From an uncultured Lachnospiraceae bacterium (lineage in GTDB: Bacteria > Bacillota > Clostridia > Lachnospirales > Lachnospiraceae): a stretch of 64,000 nucleotides of DNA. The position numbers were made by a program, and so were the translations under genes. The stretch is taken from NCBI GenBank assembly GCA_910588965.1, contig CAJUSO010000014.1:1-64000 (forward strand). Direction: 5' to 3'. Below, one piece after another: positions 33,708-41,508 of the stretch (positions are counted from its first letter, which is position 1; each line of letters starts with the position of its first letter). Under the pieces are notes generated by a model. The model was not told the DNA's origin. It saw only the letters and a program-made list of their open reading frames with translations, and made no database searches.

Positions 33708-34979
33708 CTAAACTTTTGTATTTACGCCATTTATGGCGGCATGTTCATTTTCATCCATCGGTATTACCAGGCACTTCCTGCCGTCAATCAGCTGGGACTT
33801 TATCTGGGAGGCTTTTTCGGGCTTGACACGGAGGATGACGTCATAGGTTTTCGTCCCCCCAGCCCCATCGCCGCCTTCTTCCCCGCCTTCCGGCGCGCCA
33901 GGCGCCATGCGGCTGTCTGCCAGCTGCTTTTCCAGGGTGGCAACTTTCTTTACCAGTTCCCGCTCCTGGCGCCGCCTGCTCCCTGCCTCTACTGCCTTAG
34001 GGTCAATCAGGTAATCCAGGATAGGGGCTTCTTCTTGGAATTCCTCCCGGTAGGATTCCTCAATCATGGCGGCTGCCGCTTCCGGCACCTCTGTTTCCGC
34101 TATGACCTCCCCGATATCCTGGGGCATCAGGCGCAGCGGCTCTTTTGCCATGCCCCCATCCTCTGGCTGGCTTTGTGCCATATCGGACAGCCCCTGCTGG
34201 ATTTCATAAAACACTTCGCGGGATACCTCCTCGTCGCCCCCTACTGCTTTTTTTACGATGGCTTCAAAAGCCTGTTTCTGCTCTGTGGCCGTCCGCCTGG
34301 CTGCACAGCCCAGCGCACCCTCCATCAGTTCCCCATGGGGAACCCGTGCATTCTTGTGGTAAGTCATGACGCTGTGGATATCTGTACTCCGGTCCGTAAA
34401 GGCTGGGAATACGAACCCGCTTTCTGGCGCACCCACCACCCAGTCACGGATCCTGGCGCCGAAGCGGTTCTCCTCTGTAAGGTAGCCTAAGCCCGGCTTG
34501 CTTAACGCGACAGGGCAGATGGCGCAGAGCAGGTATTCGTATACTTCCTCCGACTCGTCCAGCGCCAGGTTGTCGCTGGTCTTTTTGATGACATCATAGG
34601 CGTCATGGAAGAGAAGGATTAAGTAATTGCCGGAAAACTCGAAGTTCTCAATGATTAAGTCATAGAAACGTTCCAGCAGGTTCTCATCCTTTAAGGCGCT
34701 CTTCCTTAAGGCGTTCAAAAACTGCTGCCTCCCCCCGGCCGCCTCTTCCTCCAAGGGGAATTCCAGTTCCAGGAGGTTATTCCCCAGGGCGCCGGAAAGG
34801 ACCTTTTTGGCAATTTCCAGATATTTGTAAAATGCCTCGTCTTCTATGTTCAGGAATGTTTCCCCCAGCTTCAGTATACGGTTTTTCTCACCATCCACAT
34901 AGCACCCGCACAGGCGGGTGAATGTGCAGGCCTCTTTCTTGAAGCGCCGCTTCAGTTCCAAAATATCTTTTTTATCCAT
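33708..34979 (-). CDS. DUF4317 family protein
   Basis: A cytosolic protein of 423 residues. The opening KKDILELKRRFKKEACTFTRLCGCYVDGEK is the mark of DUF4317, a family found mainly in Lachnospiraceae and related Clostridia. A stretch near residues 355-385 (acidic, then Gly-rich EGGEEGGDGAGG) links to a short C-terminal domain with GRKCLVIPMDENEHAAING. GGAGG lies 6 bases before the ATG at 34979. No catalytic residues are recognised. Confidence 0.88.
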   Translation of the reverse strand: MDKKDILELKRRFKKEACTFTRLCGCYVDGEKNRILKLGETFLNIEDEAFYKYLEIAKKVLSGALGNNLLELEFPLEEEAAGGRQQFLNALRKSALKDENLLERFYDLIIENFEFSGNYLILLFHDAYDVIKKTSDNLALDESEEVYEYLLCAICPVALSKPGLGYLTEENRFGARIRDWVVGAPESGFVFPAFTDRSTDIHSVMTYHKNARVPHGELMEGALGCAARRTATEQKQAFEAIVKKAVGGDEEVSREVFYEIQQGLSDMAQSQPEDGGMAKEPLRLMPQDIGEVIAETEVPEAAAAMIEESYREEFQEEAPILDYLIDPKAVEAGSRRRQERELVKKVATLEKQLADSRMAPGAPEGGEEGGDGAGGTKTYDVILRVKPEKASQIKSQLIDGRKCLVIPMDENEHAAINGVNTKV

Positions 34980-35029
34980 AAAAACCTCCATTTCCAAAGC
35001 TTTGGACCTATTATCTTGCCGCAGGGTTT

Positions 35030-35058
35030 ATTATAACGGAAAAAAAGGGCAAGCGCAA
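35030..35058 (-). promoter_or_regulatory. Promoter of the DUF4317 gene
   Basis: On the minus strand TTGCGC (35058-35053) and a perfect TATAAT (35035-35030) are 17 bases apart. The RNA would start about 43 bases before the start codon at 34979. Confidence 0.6.
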
Positions 35059-35110
35059 GCTGCCATGCCTATTTGTGAAAGTCCTTTTTACAAAAATATA
35101 CAAAAACTAA

Positions 35111-35139
35111 TTGACGGCTGCTTTATTTTATGCTATCCT
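35111..35139 (+). promoter_or_regulatory. Promoter of the rplU operon
   Basis: TTGACG (35111) and TATCCT (35134) are 17 bases apart with TGC before the -10. The RNA should begin near 35146, giving an 80-base leader before rplU. Confidence 0.7.
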
Positions 35140-35145
35140 TTATGA

Positions 35146-35216
35146 GTATGCCGCACAGTGAGGTTTCCAAAGACTGCCATAGGGGCAGCACCGCAACTGG
35201 CGAGTAATGATAAATA
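35146..35216 (+). promoter_or_regulatory. Ribosomal protein L21 leader
   Basis: The stretch upstream of rplU holds CCGCACAGTGAGGTTT, a TGCC-ATAGG-GGCA hairpin, and CCGCAACTGGCGAGTAATGA. This fits the L21 leader of Firmicutes, which is thought to let L21 or a ribosomal partner limit expression of its operon. The assignment is from memory of the motif; a covariance-model search would settle it. Confidence 0.6.
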
Positions 35217-35227
35217 GGAGGTGCAAT

Positions 35228-35533
35228 ATGTACGCAATCATAGCAACAGGTGGCAAACAGTACAAAGTATCCGAAGGCGATATCATTACCATTGAAAAGC
35301 TTGGTTTGGATGCCGGCGAGAAAGTCACATTTGACAATGTGTTAGCCGTAAGCGATGGCTCCATGAAGGCAGGGGCGGACGCAGCAGGTGCAACCGTAGA
35401 AGGCTCTGTAATGGAGCATGGCAAGCTGCGCAAGGTTATCGTGTATAAGTACAAGAGGAAGACTGGCTACCACAAGAAAAATGGGCACAGGCAGCAGTTC
35501 ACCAAGGTTAAGATTGAAAAGATTAACGGCTAA
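35228..35533 (+). CDS. rplU: 50S ribosomal protein L21
   Basis: L21 (101 residues) binds 23S rRNA in the large subunit. [18 protein letters not shown] is the standard opening and [15 protein letters not shown] the standard rRNA-binding loop. AGGAGGTG is 3-4 bases before ATG 35228. First gene of the classic L21-prp-L27-obgE order. Confidence 0.98.
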   Translation: MYAIIATGGKQYKVSEGDIITIEKLGLDAGEKVTFDNVLAVSDGSMKAGADAAGATVEGSVMEHGKLRKVIVYKYKRKTGYHKKNGHRQQFTKVKIEKING

Positions 35534-35548
35534 CCAGCAGGGATTGTT

Positions 35549-35878
35549 ATGACCCATATAACGGTTTACCAGACCCAGGGACTGGGGTTTACGGCATTCC
35601 GCTGCATAGGACATGCAGGGTATGCGGATGCCGGGGAAGACATTGTATGTGCCGCTATTTCCGTTTTGGTCATCAACACCATCAATTCGGTTGAGCGCCT
35701 GGCGGGCGATTCCTTTCACCTTGAAACGGATCCGGAAAGCGGCCTCATTGATTTCTCCCTAAAAGAGGGGTATTCGAAGGAATCCCTTTTATTCCTCCGT
35801 TCGCTGGTATTAGGCTTACAGGGAATACAGAGTAACTATGGAAATGATTACATGACACTTGAGTTTAAGGAGGTGTAA
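35549..35878 (+). CDS. prp: Ribosomal-processing cysteine protease Prp
   Basis: Prp removes the N-terminal extension of L27 before it joins the ribosome in Firmicutes (shown in Staphylococcus aureus). The protein of 109 residues carries GHAGYADAGEDIVCAAIS, with the catalytic His22 and Cys34. It is encoded between L21 and its substrate L27; its last codons hold the L27 ribosome binding site (AAGGAGGTG), and only three bases separate the genes. Confidence 0.95.
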   Translation: MTHITVYQTQGLGFTAFRCIGHAGYADAGEDIVCAAISVLVINTINSVERLAGDSFHLETDPESGLIDFSLKEGYSKESLLFLRSLVLGLQGIQSNYGNDYMTLEFKEV

Positions 35879-35881
35879 GGC

Positions 35882-36172
35882 ATGTTGAATATGAACCTTC
35901 AATTTTTTGCCCATAAAAAGGGAGTTGGATCTACCAAGAACGGCAGGGATTCCGAATCCAAGAGGCTGGGCGCCAAGAGGGCTGACGGGCAGTTTGTGAA
36001 AGCCGGGAACATCTTATATAGGCAGCGTGGGACCAAAATCCATCCAGGCATCAATGTCGGGAGGGGCGGCGACGACACCTTATTCGCAAAAGAAGACGGC
36101 ATCCTGCGTTTCGAACGCAAAGGCCGGAATAAGAAACAGGCTTCCGTATACCCAGTTGCAAGCAATGAATAA
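35882..36172 (+). CDS. rpmA: 50S ribosomal protein L27 with cleavable N-terminus
   Basis: L27 (96 residues) lies near the peptidyl transferase centre. The first ten residues, [10 protein letters not shown], form the Prp cleavage motif (MLKLNLQFFA in S. aureus), with the mature chain starting at [14 protein letters not shown]. The rest ([27 protein letters not shown]) is standard. It is coupled to prp upstream and followed by obgE after a weak hairpin. Confidence 0.98.
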   Translation: MLNMNLQFFAHKKGVGSTKNGRDSESKRLGAKRADGQFVKAGNILYRQRGTKIHPGINVGRGGDDTLFAKEDGILRFERKGRNKKQASVYPVASNE

Positions 36173-36184
36173 TACTGGCCACTG

Positions 36185-36217
36185 ATAGACTCGACTGAAT
36201 AGCCGGGTCTATTCTTT
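36185..36217 (+). terminator. Weak hairpin between rpmA and obgE
   Basis: A 9-bp stem with one G-T pair (ATAGACTCG / CGGGTCTAT) and a 10-base loop, followed by TCTTTT. It may act as a partial terminator that lowers obgE against L27, a common arrangement, though its strength is uncertain. Confidence 0.5.
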
Positions 36218-36232
36218 TCATGAGGTAAATAT

Positions 36233-37519
36233 ATGTTTGCAGACAGTGCAAAAATCATTATAAAATCAGGAGATGGCGGGGACGGCCACGTATCCTTCCG
36301 CCGCGAGAAATATGTAGCGAACGGAGGCCCGGACGGCGGGGACGGCGGCAAGGGCGGGGATTTAATCTTCCAGGTAGACGAAGGCCTGAACACCCTTGTA
36401 GATTTCCGGCATAGGAGGAAATACGCTGCTGAAAACGGGTCTCCCGGCTCAAAACGTAACTGCCACGGCAAAAGCGGCCAGGATTTGGTAGTCAAGGTGC
36501 CCGCCGGGACCATCCTACGGGATGCCCAGACTATGAAAGTCATTGCAGATATGTCCGGGGACAACAAAAGGCAGGTTATCCTCCCCGGCGGCAGGGGCGG
36601 CCTTGGGAACCAGCATTACGCTACCTCTACCATGCAAGTACCCAAATATGCCCAGCCTGGCAAGCCTGGCATCGAACTGGAAGTTTTCCTGGAATTAAAG
36701 GTTATTGCGGACGTAGGCCTTGTGGGATTCCCAAATGTGGGCAAGTCCACGCTCCTTTCCCGGGTGACCAATGCCCGCCCCAAGATTGCGAACTACCATT
36801 TCACGACTTTAAACCCGAACCTGGGCGTAGTGGACTTGGGGGATGGGAATGGGTTTGTCATCGCAGATATCCCCGGCCTGATTGAAGGCGCATCTGAGGG
36901 CATCGGCCTGGGACACGCCTTCCTGAAGCACATTGAGCGCACCAAGGTGATGATCCATATGGTAGACGCCGCTTCCATAGAAGGAAGGGATCCGGTTGCC
37001 GATATCCATGCCATTAACCATGAATTGGAGAGCTACAGCCCCAAGCTGCTGGAAAAACCCCAAGTCATTGCAGCCAATAAGATAGACGCCATTTATGACG
37101 AGGCGGAGAGCGCCCTTCCTGCCATCCGGGCAGAATTTGAAGGCAAAGGCATCCCCGTCTACCCTATTTCCGCCGTAAGCGGCCAAGGGATGAAGGAACT
37201 TCTATATGGCGTAAATGAACTGCTGTCCCAAATGGATCATACCCCTATCGTGTATGAGCAGGAATTTTTCCCGGAAGACGCTATCCAGCCAGAGGAAGCC
37301 TTTACCGTGGAATATGACCCAAAAGCGGATGAATATGTAGTGGAAGGGCCTAAAATCGAGAAGATGCTGGGCTACACCAACATCGATTCTGAGAAAGGCT
37401 TCCTGTTTTTCCAGAAATTCCTCCAGGAGCATGGCATCTTAGAAGCCCTGGAGCAGGCAGGGGTTTCGGAAGGGGATACCGTGCGTATGTATGGCCTAGT
37501 ATTCGATTACTACAAGTAA
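36233..37519 (+). CDS. obgE: GTPase Obg
   Basis: A GTPase of 428 residues that takes part in late 50S assembly and stress signalling. Residues 1-158 are the glycine-rich Obg fold (SGDGGDGHVSFRREK, GPDGGDGGKGGD). The G domain has G1 GFPNVGKST, G3 DIPG, G4 NKID and G5-like SAVSG. Residues 350-428 are the Obg C-terminal (OCT) domain found in Gram-positives. The ribosome binding site (GAGGTAAAT) is weak. Confidence 0.97.
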   Translation: MFADSAKIIIKSGDGGDGHVSFRREKYVANGGPDGGDGGKGGDLIFQVDEGLNTLVDFRHRRKYAAENGSPGSKRNCHGKSGQDLVVKVPAGTILRDAQTMKVIADMSGDNKRQVILPGGRGGLGNQHYATSTMQVPKYAQPGKPGIELEVFLELKVIADVGLVGFPNVGKSTLLSRVTNARPKIANYHFTTLNPNLGVVDLGDGNGFVIADIPGLIEGASEGIGLGHAFLKHIERTKVMIHMVDAASIEGRDPVADIHAINHELESYSPKLLEKPQVIAANKIDAIYDEAESALPAIRAEFEGKGIPVYPISAVSGQGMKELLYGVNELLSQMDHTPIVYEQEFFPEDAIQPEEAFTVEYDPKADEYVVEGPKIEKMLGYTNIDSEKGFLFFQKFLQEHGILEALEQAGVSEGDTVRMYGLVFDYYK

Positions 37520-37534
37520 AGAAAGGATTTCATT

Positions 37535-37831
37535 ATGGATATAACAAGCAAACAGCGGGCTTACCTGAGAGGGCTCGCGAATGACATGGACGCCATCATC
37601 CATATCGGCAAAGCAAGCCTCACGCCGGAAATCACAAAATCTGTAGATGAGGCGTTAGAAAAAAGGGAGTTGGTAAAACTGGCCGTGCTGAAAAATTGTT
37701 TTGACGACCCCTACCAGATTGCAGACATGGTGTCGGAACGTACCCGCTCCAATGTGGTTTCCGTTGTGGGGAAGAAGTTCATACTGTACCGCCCGTCCAA
37801 GAAAAACCCCAAAATCCAGCTGCCCAAATAA
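37535..37831 (+). CDS. yhbY: CRM-domain RNA-binding protein YhbY/YqeI
   Basis: A protein of 98 residues with the CRM fold: KQRAYLRGLANDMDAIIHIGK, then ALEKRELVKLAVLKN and GKKFILYRPSK. The family binds pre-50S particles and helps ribosome assembly. It sits 15 bases after obgE and 12 before nadD, the standard order in Clostridia. AGAAAGGA precedes the ATG. Confidence 0.95.
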   Translation: MDITSKQRAYLRGLANDMDAIIHIGKASLTPEITKSVDEALEKRELVKLAVLKNCFDDPYQIADMVSERTRSNVVSVVGKKFILYRPSKKNPKIQLPK

Positions 37832-37843
37832 AAAGGTAAGGCT

Positions 37844-38461
37844 ATGGACGCAAAAAAGATTGGGATTATGGGCGGGACGTTCGACCCTATCCACAATGGG
37901 CATCTCGTAATTGCAGAAACTGCCCGGGAACAGTTCCGGCTGCAGGAAATCCTGTTCTTGCCTTCGGGGCATCCCCCGCATAAGGAGCATACCATGCCGG
38001 CGTCCCACCGCTGCAGCATGGTCTCCCTGGCCATCGCGGGCAATCCTTTTTTCACCTTGGATAGGAGAGAAGTGGAGTCTTCGGACATCAGCTACACCTA
38101 TGTGACCTTACAGAACCTAAAAAAAGAACTCCCCCAAACAGAACTGTTTTTTATTCTGGGCGCGGACTCCTTATTTGATTTCCAGTCCTGGCGGAAGCCG
38201 GAAGAAATCCTAACGTACTGCAGCATCTTGGCTGCCTACCGCAAACATGAGCAGCAAGACCGGTTTTTCCAACAGATTGACCTTCTGAACCGTAAATACC
38301 CAGGGAAATTTTTCCCATTGGACACCCCCAGCCTGGAAGTCTCTTCCCAGGATATCCGGAACCGCGTACAGCATGGCAGGAGTATACGGTATCTGGTCCC
38401 AGAGGAAGTAGGAGCTTATATCCGGGCGCATCATTTATATCAAGGAGGCATCGGGATATGA
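37844..38461 (+). CDS. nadD: Nicotinate-nucleotide adenylyltransferase
   Basis: NadD adenylates nicotinate mononucleotide to deamido-NAD. The protein of 205 residues carries the nucleotidyltransferase motif GGTFDPIHNGHLVIA at residues 8-22, the FLPSGHPPHK segment, the LGADSLFDFQSW segment and SSQDIRNRV, the variant of the ISSTxIR motif. Its stop overlaps the yqeK start by four bases (ATGA). Confidence 0.97.
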   Translation: MDAKKIGIMGGTFDPIHNGHLVIAETAREQFRLQEILFLPSGHPPHKEHTMPASHRCSMVSLAIAGNPFFTLDRREVESSDISYTYVTLQNLKKELPQTELFFILGADSLFDFQSWRKPEEILTYCSILAAYRKHEQQDRFFQQIDLLNRKYPGKFFPLDTPSLEVSSQDIRNRVQHGRSIRYLVPEEVGAYIRAHHLYQGGIGI

Positions 38462-39021
38462 AACGCCTGCAAATAGAAAAGAAACTGAAGAAAGCATTGG
38501 ATAAGGAACGCTATACCCATACCATAGGCGTTATGTATACGGCTGCGTCCCTGGCAATGGCGCACGGCGCTGATTTGGAACAGGCCCTATATGCCGGGCT
38601 TTTGCATGACTGCGCCAAATGCATCCCCAACCGCGAGAAGCTAAAAATCTGCAAAAAGCATAACATCCGCATCACCCTTTCAGAGGAACAAAACCCCTTC
38701 CTGCTCCATGCAAAGCTGGGCGCTTATTTTGCAAGGAAGCGGTATGGCATCAAGGACAGGGAAGTGCTCCATGCCATCCAGGTGCATACCACTGGGGAGC
38801 CTGGGATGAACCTGCTGGACAAAATCCTCTATATCGCAGACTATATTGAGCCAAACCGGGACAAAGCCCCAGATTTGCCAGAAGTGCGGAGGCTGGCCTA
38901 TGAGGATTTGGACAAGGCCATGCTGAAAATCCTGTCCGACACGCTGGATTACCTGAATGAGCGGGGCGGGGAGTTAGATCCAATGACAATGAAGGCTTAC
39001 AAGTATTTTAAGAAATTATAA
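38458..39021 (+). CDS. yqeK: HD-domain Ap4A hydrolase YqeK
   Basis: A protein of 187 residues of the HD superfamily. HTIGVMYTAASLA holds the first His, LLHDCAKC the HD pair, HAKLGAYFAR and HAIQVHTTGEPGM further His residues, and ADYIEPNRD the last Asp. YqeK proteins of Firmicutes split Ap4A symmetrically to two ADP. It is coupled to nadD and followed by rsfS, as in Bacillus. Confidence 0.93.
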   Translation: MKRLQIEKKLKKALDKERYTHTIGVMYTAASLAMAHGADLEQALYAGLLHDCAKCIPNREKLKICKKHNIRITLSEEQNPFLLHAKLGAYFARKRYGIKDREVLHAIQVHTTGEPGMNLLDKILYIADYIEPNRDKAPDLPEVRRLAYEDLDKAMLKILSDTLDYLNERGGELDPMTMKAYKYFKKL

Positions 39022-39095
39022 GAAACTATAAGAAACCTGTATCCTACCAGGCGCTTATTAAACCAGATTCGCGCTATTAAGAAAGGAGAATGTAA

Positions 39096-39446
39096 ATGGA
39101 TCAATCCCGTGAGATGGCAAAGGCTGCCTGCCATGCATTGAGCGAAAAAAAGGCAGAAGATATCCGGGTAATAGACATTGCTGGGATTTCTACACTGGCA
39201 GATTATTTCATTATCGCAACCGCTGCAAACTCCAACCAAATCCAGGCCCTGATAGACGCAGTGGGAGAGGAGCTGGGCAAAAGCGGCTATGAGGCAAAAC
39301 AAGTCGAAGGAAACCGCAATTCCAGCTGGATCCTGATGGATTACCGAGATATCATTGTCCATATTTTTTCTAAAGAGGACCGCCTGTTCTATGACCTGGA
39401 ACGTATCTGGACAGATGGCAAGTCCGTAGAAGTAAGCGAACTGTGA
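39096..39446 (+). CDS. rsfS: Ribosomal silencing factor RsfS
   Basis: RsfS (116 residues) binds L14 and blocks 30S-50S joining under poor nutrition. The family core is clear: DIRVIDIAGISTLADYFIIATA, then QVEGNRNSSWILMDYRDIIVHIFSKEDRLFYDLERIW. AGAAAGGAG lies 8-9 bases before the ATG. It closes the obgE-nadD-yqeK group, 74 bases after yqeK. Confidence 0.96.
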   Translation: MDQSREMAKAACHALSEKKAEDIRVIDIAGISTLADYFIIATAANSNQIQALIDAVGEELGKSGYEAKQVEGNRNSSWILMDYRDIIVHIFSKEDRLFYDLERIWTDGKSVEVSEL

Positions 39447-39519
39447 CATGTGCATGCTTGTAAAACACAAAACCTTCCGTTTTACGGGCTTTGCGTGTAA
39501 TTCAAATAAGATCCCTTTA

Positions 39520-39553
39520 TTACGGGCCCCAAGGATTTCCCTGCGGCCCGTAA
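39520..39553. terminator. Hairpin between rsfS and lexA
   Basis: A 9-bp stem (TTACGGGCC / GGCCCGTAA) with a 16-base loop lies just past the lexA stop codon. A second stem (GTAAAAC / GTTTTAC, near 39465-39485) lies closer to rsfS. Neither has a strong T run. Confidence 0.45.
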
Positions 39554-39556
39554 GCA

Positions 39557-40174
39557 TTACCGAAAGATACGCATCACCCCAAATACTTTCCCTAAAATCG
39601 TGCATTCCTTTACGATAATTGGATCCATCGTATCATTCTCAGGCTGCAGCCGATAACAGTTGGCCTCCTGATAAAAGGTCTTCACTGTGGCAGAATCTCC
39701 AATCAGGGCAACCACCACGTCTCCGTTATCCGCCGTAGGCTGGCACTTGACCATAATGTGGTCTCCGTCCAGAATCCCTGCATTAACCATGCTTTCCCCC
39801 TTCACCTGAAGGATAAATGCTTCCTGGTTCGGCATGTACTCCGCCGGGATAGGAAAGTAAGATTCAATATTTTCCGCTGCAAACAGCGGCTCGCCAGCTG
39901 CCACCCGGCCTAAGATAGGCACGTTCACCACTTCCCGCCGGAGCAGGTTAAAGGTGTCGTCCATAATCTCAATTGCCCTGGGCTTTGTAGGATCCCTCCG
40001 TATGTACCCATTCTTCTCCAGCGTCTCCAAATGGGAATGGACAGATGAAGTGGACTTCAGATGGACAGCCTCGCAAATGTCCCGCACTGCCGGCGGATAG
40101 CCCCGGTGCAGAATCTCACTTTTGATAAACTCCAAGATTTCCTTTTGCTTATCACTTATTTTTCCATATGCCAT
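39557..40174 (-). CDS. lexA: LexA repressor
   Basis: The SOS repressor, 205 residues. The winged helix opens MAYGKISDKQKEILEFIKSE, and HLKSTSSVHSHLETLEKNGYI is the recognition region. The self-cleavage bond is Ala93-Gly94 in VAAGEPL, with the catalytic Ser128 in KGESM and Lys165 in ATVKTFY. AAGGAGG is 7 bases before the ATG at 40174. A LexA-like box lies 90 bases upstream, between this gene and the divergent nucleotidyltransferase gene, which suggests self-control. Confidence 0.97.
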   Translation of the reverse strand: MAYGKISDKQKEILEFIKSEILHRGYPPAVRDICEAVHLKSTSSVHSHLETLEKNGYIRRDPTKPRAIEIMDDTFNLLRREVVNVPILGRVAAGEPLFAAENIESYFPIPAEYMPNQEAFILQVKGESMVNAGILDGDHIMVKCQPTADNGDVVVALIGDSATVKTFYQEANCYRLQPENDTMDPIIVKECTILGKVFGVMRIFR

Positions 40175-40225
40175 ATTGATACCTCCTTGATAAATTGGAT
40201 TGCGCACTTGCGTTCCTTCTATAAT

Positions 40226-40253
40226 ATCATACCATATTTCTGAAGAAAATCAA
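40226..40253 (-). promoter_or_regulatory. Promoter of lexA
   Basis: On the minus strand TTGATT (40253-40248) and TATGAT (40231-40226) are 16 bases apart, with TGG before the -10. The LexA-like box lies 10 bases upstream of this -35. Confidence 0.65.
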
Positions 40254-40263
40254 ACATAATTTC

Positions 40264-40277
40264 CGAAAATTTGTTCG
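40264..40277. promoter_or_regulatory. LexA (SOS) box
   Basis: CGAAAATTTGTTCG matches the Gram-positive SOS box CGAACRNRYGTTCG at most positions; the left C and one inner base differ. It lies between the divergent lexA and nucleotidyltransferase promoters. Confidence 0.6.
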
Positions 40278-40300
40278 TGATTTATTTTCATAAGATGCCC

Positions 40301-40329
40301 TTGTTTTTTCTTGGGAATCAGGATATAAT
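40301..40329 (+). promoter_or_regulatory. Promoter of the nucleotidyltransferase gene
   Basis: TTGTTT (40301) and a perfect TATAAT (40324) are 17 bases apart. RNA would start near 40336, about 60 bases before ATG 40397. Confidence 0.65.
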
Positions 40330-40396
40330 AAGGAAAGCAGATAACCGCACATGGGCGGAGACAGGATTGCAGGCAAGTATATTGAAGGAGAATGAT

Positions 40397-40774
40397 ATGG
40401 ATTGGAAAACATATTGTGAGAACAGGCATATTTCATTCCCGGTTATTGATAGCTGTGCCGGGCTGCCAATTGCAATGAAGTACGTTTATCCTTTAAAGCA
40501 GAAGATTGCCCGGGACTTATATTATATGTTCCAGCAAGATGTTATGGTGAAATCCGCCTGGCTCTTCGGAAGTTCCGTAAACCTGTCCTGCACCATAGAC
40601 AGTGATACGGACATTGCAATCCGCCCAATAGACGCAGAGCAAGAGACATGGCACAACATTTTTTGCAAAGTATCTGATTATCTGAATGGCATGTGCGATA
40701 TCATTAATTTAAACCATGTAAAGCCCAACACCAAAATCCATGAATCCATCGCAAGAGGAGTGAGGCTTAAATGA
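40397..40774 (+). CDS. MNT-type nucleotidyltransferase
   Basis: A protein of 125 residues with the minimal nucleotidyltransferase motif WLFGSS (residues 56-60) and SDTDIAI (69-75), whose Asp pair binds metal. In MNT-HEPN modules such a protein inactivates a HEPN ribonuclease toxin by adding AMP. The next frame, overlapping by four bases (ATGA), begins like a HEPN protein but is truncated, so the partner is lost or altered. AAGGAG is 6 bases before ATG 40397. An in-frame ATG at 40271 lies upstream of the promoter and is rejected. Confidence 0.82.
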   Translation: MDWKTYCENRHISFPVIDSCAGLPIAMKYVYPLKQKIARDLYYMFQQDVMVKSAWLFGSSVNLSCTIDSDTDIAIRPIDAEQETWHNIFCKVSDYLNGMCDIINLNHVKPNTKIHESIARGVRLK

Positions 40775-40908
40775 GTAAATTATTAAAGCGTAGTAAAGCT
40801 TTGTTAGATAATGCTTCTTATAGCTGGAAAAACAGGGTCTTGGATGACGCCTATATAGACAGTGCATGTTTTTCATTACAGCAATCACAGAAAGAATGGG
40901 GATTTATC
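40771..40908 (+). pseudogene. Truncated HEPN gene, in frame with dtd
   Basis: About 40 codons ([14 protein letters not shown].., [17 protein letters not shown]) look like the first helices of a HEPN protein, which usually has 110-140 residues. The homology ends near 40891 and the frame runs on without a stop into dtd. HEPN catalytic residues (RxxxxxH near the C-terminus) are absent. A 199-residue fusion with Dtd could be made. A deletion that removed the rest of the toxin is the likely cause. Confidence 0.65.
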
Positions 40909-41370
40909 ATGAAATTTGTTATCCAGCGCGTGACAAGCGCTTCTGTTACAACAAAAGAACAGCTTCTTGGGGAAATCCAAAAAGGCTTTTTGGTCTTAAT
41001 CGGCATCAGCCAAGAGGATACCCGTGAAATTGCAGATAAATTAGTGCGCAAAATGATAGGCCTGCGTATCTTCGAAGACGGGAATGGGAAGACCAACCTG
41101 TCCCTGGGTGATGTCTGCGGTTCCTTGCTCTTGGTTTCGCAGTTTACCTTGTATGCAGACTGCAAGAAAGGGAACCGGCCATCTTTCACAAAGGCAGGCA
41201 GCCCGGATATGGCAGAGGAATTGTATGAATATATTATTTCTGCCTGTAAAAAGCAGCTTCCGGAAGGCGGGAGGGTAGAGACAGGGTCTTTCGGCGCAGA
41301 GATGGCAATTTCCTTGGTAAACGATGGGCCCTTCACGATTGTGCTGGATTCTGCAGAACTCTGCGGATAG
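40909..41370 (+). CDS. dtd: D-aminoacyl-tRNA deacylase
   Basis: Dtd frees D-amino acids (and glycine) from wrongly charged tRNA. The normal protein begins at ATG 40909 ([13 protein letters not shown]) and has 153 residues, the family length. [17 protein letters not shown] is the active-site region and NDGPFTI stands for the cross-subunit Gly-cisPro motif. The ribosome binding site (GGGGA) is weak. The frame is open upstream into the truncated HEPN gene, so an N-terminally extended form from 40771 is possible. Confidence 0.94.
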   Translation: MKFVIQRVTSASVTTKEQLLGEIQKGFLVLIGISQEDTREIADKLVRKMIGLRIFEDGNGKTNLSLGDVCGSLLLVSQFTLYADCKKGNRPSFTKAGSPDMAEELYEYIISACKKQLPEGGRVETGSFGAEMAISLVNDGPFTIVLDSAELCG

Positions 41371-41400
41371 CCTAAGCCCTTGAAGGGGTACGGCTTATAT

Positions 41401-41430
41401 CAGTTCGCGAAATGCAGATTTTGCGAACTG
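41401..41430. terminator. Hairpin after dtd
   Basis: CAGTTCGC and GCGAACTG form an 8-bp stem that can grow to 13 bp with one G-T pair. There is no T run after it, so it may be a weak terminator or processing site. Confidence 0.4.
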
Positions 41431-41508
41431 AAGCACCTATGAAACACCCAGCATCCTGTGCAGGCTGCATGGGATGCTTTTCCGGACAGGACAGAAAGGA
41501 ATGTGCTA

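Noticed and set aside
40264..40277. Box as a simple AT-rich coincidence
   Set aside because: Kept as a feature rather than dismissed because it has a near-complete SOS consensus and lies between lexA and its divergent neighbour.
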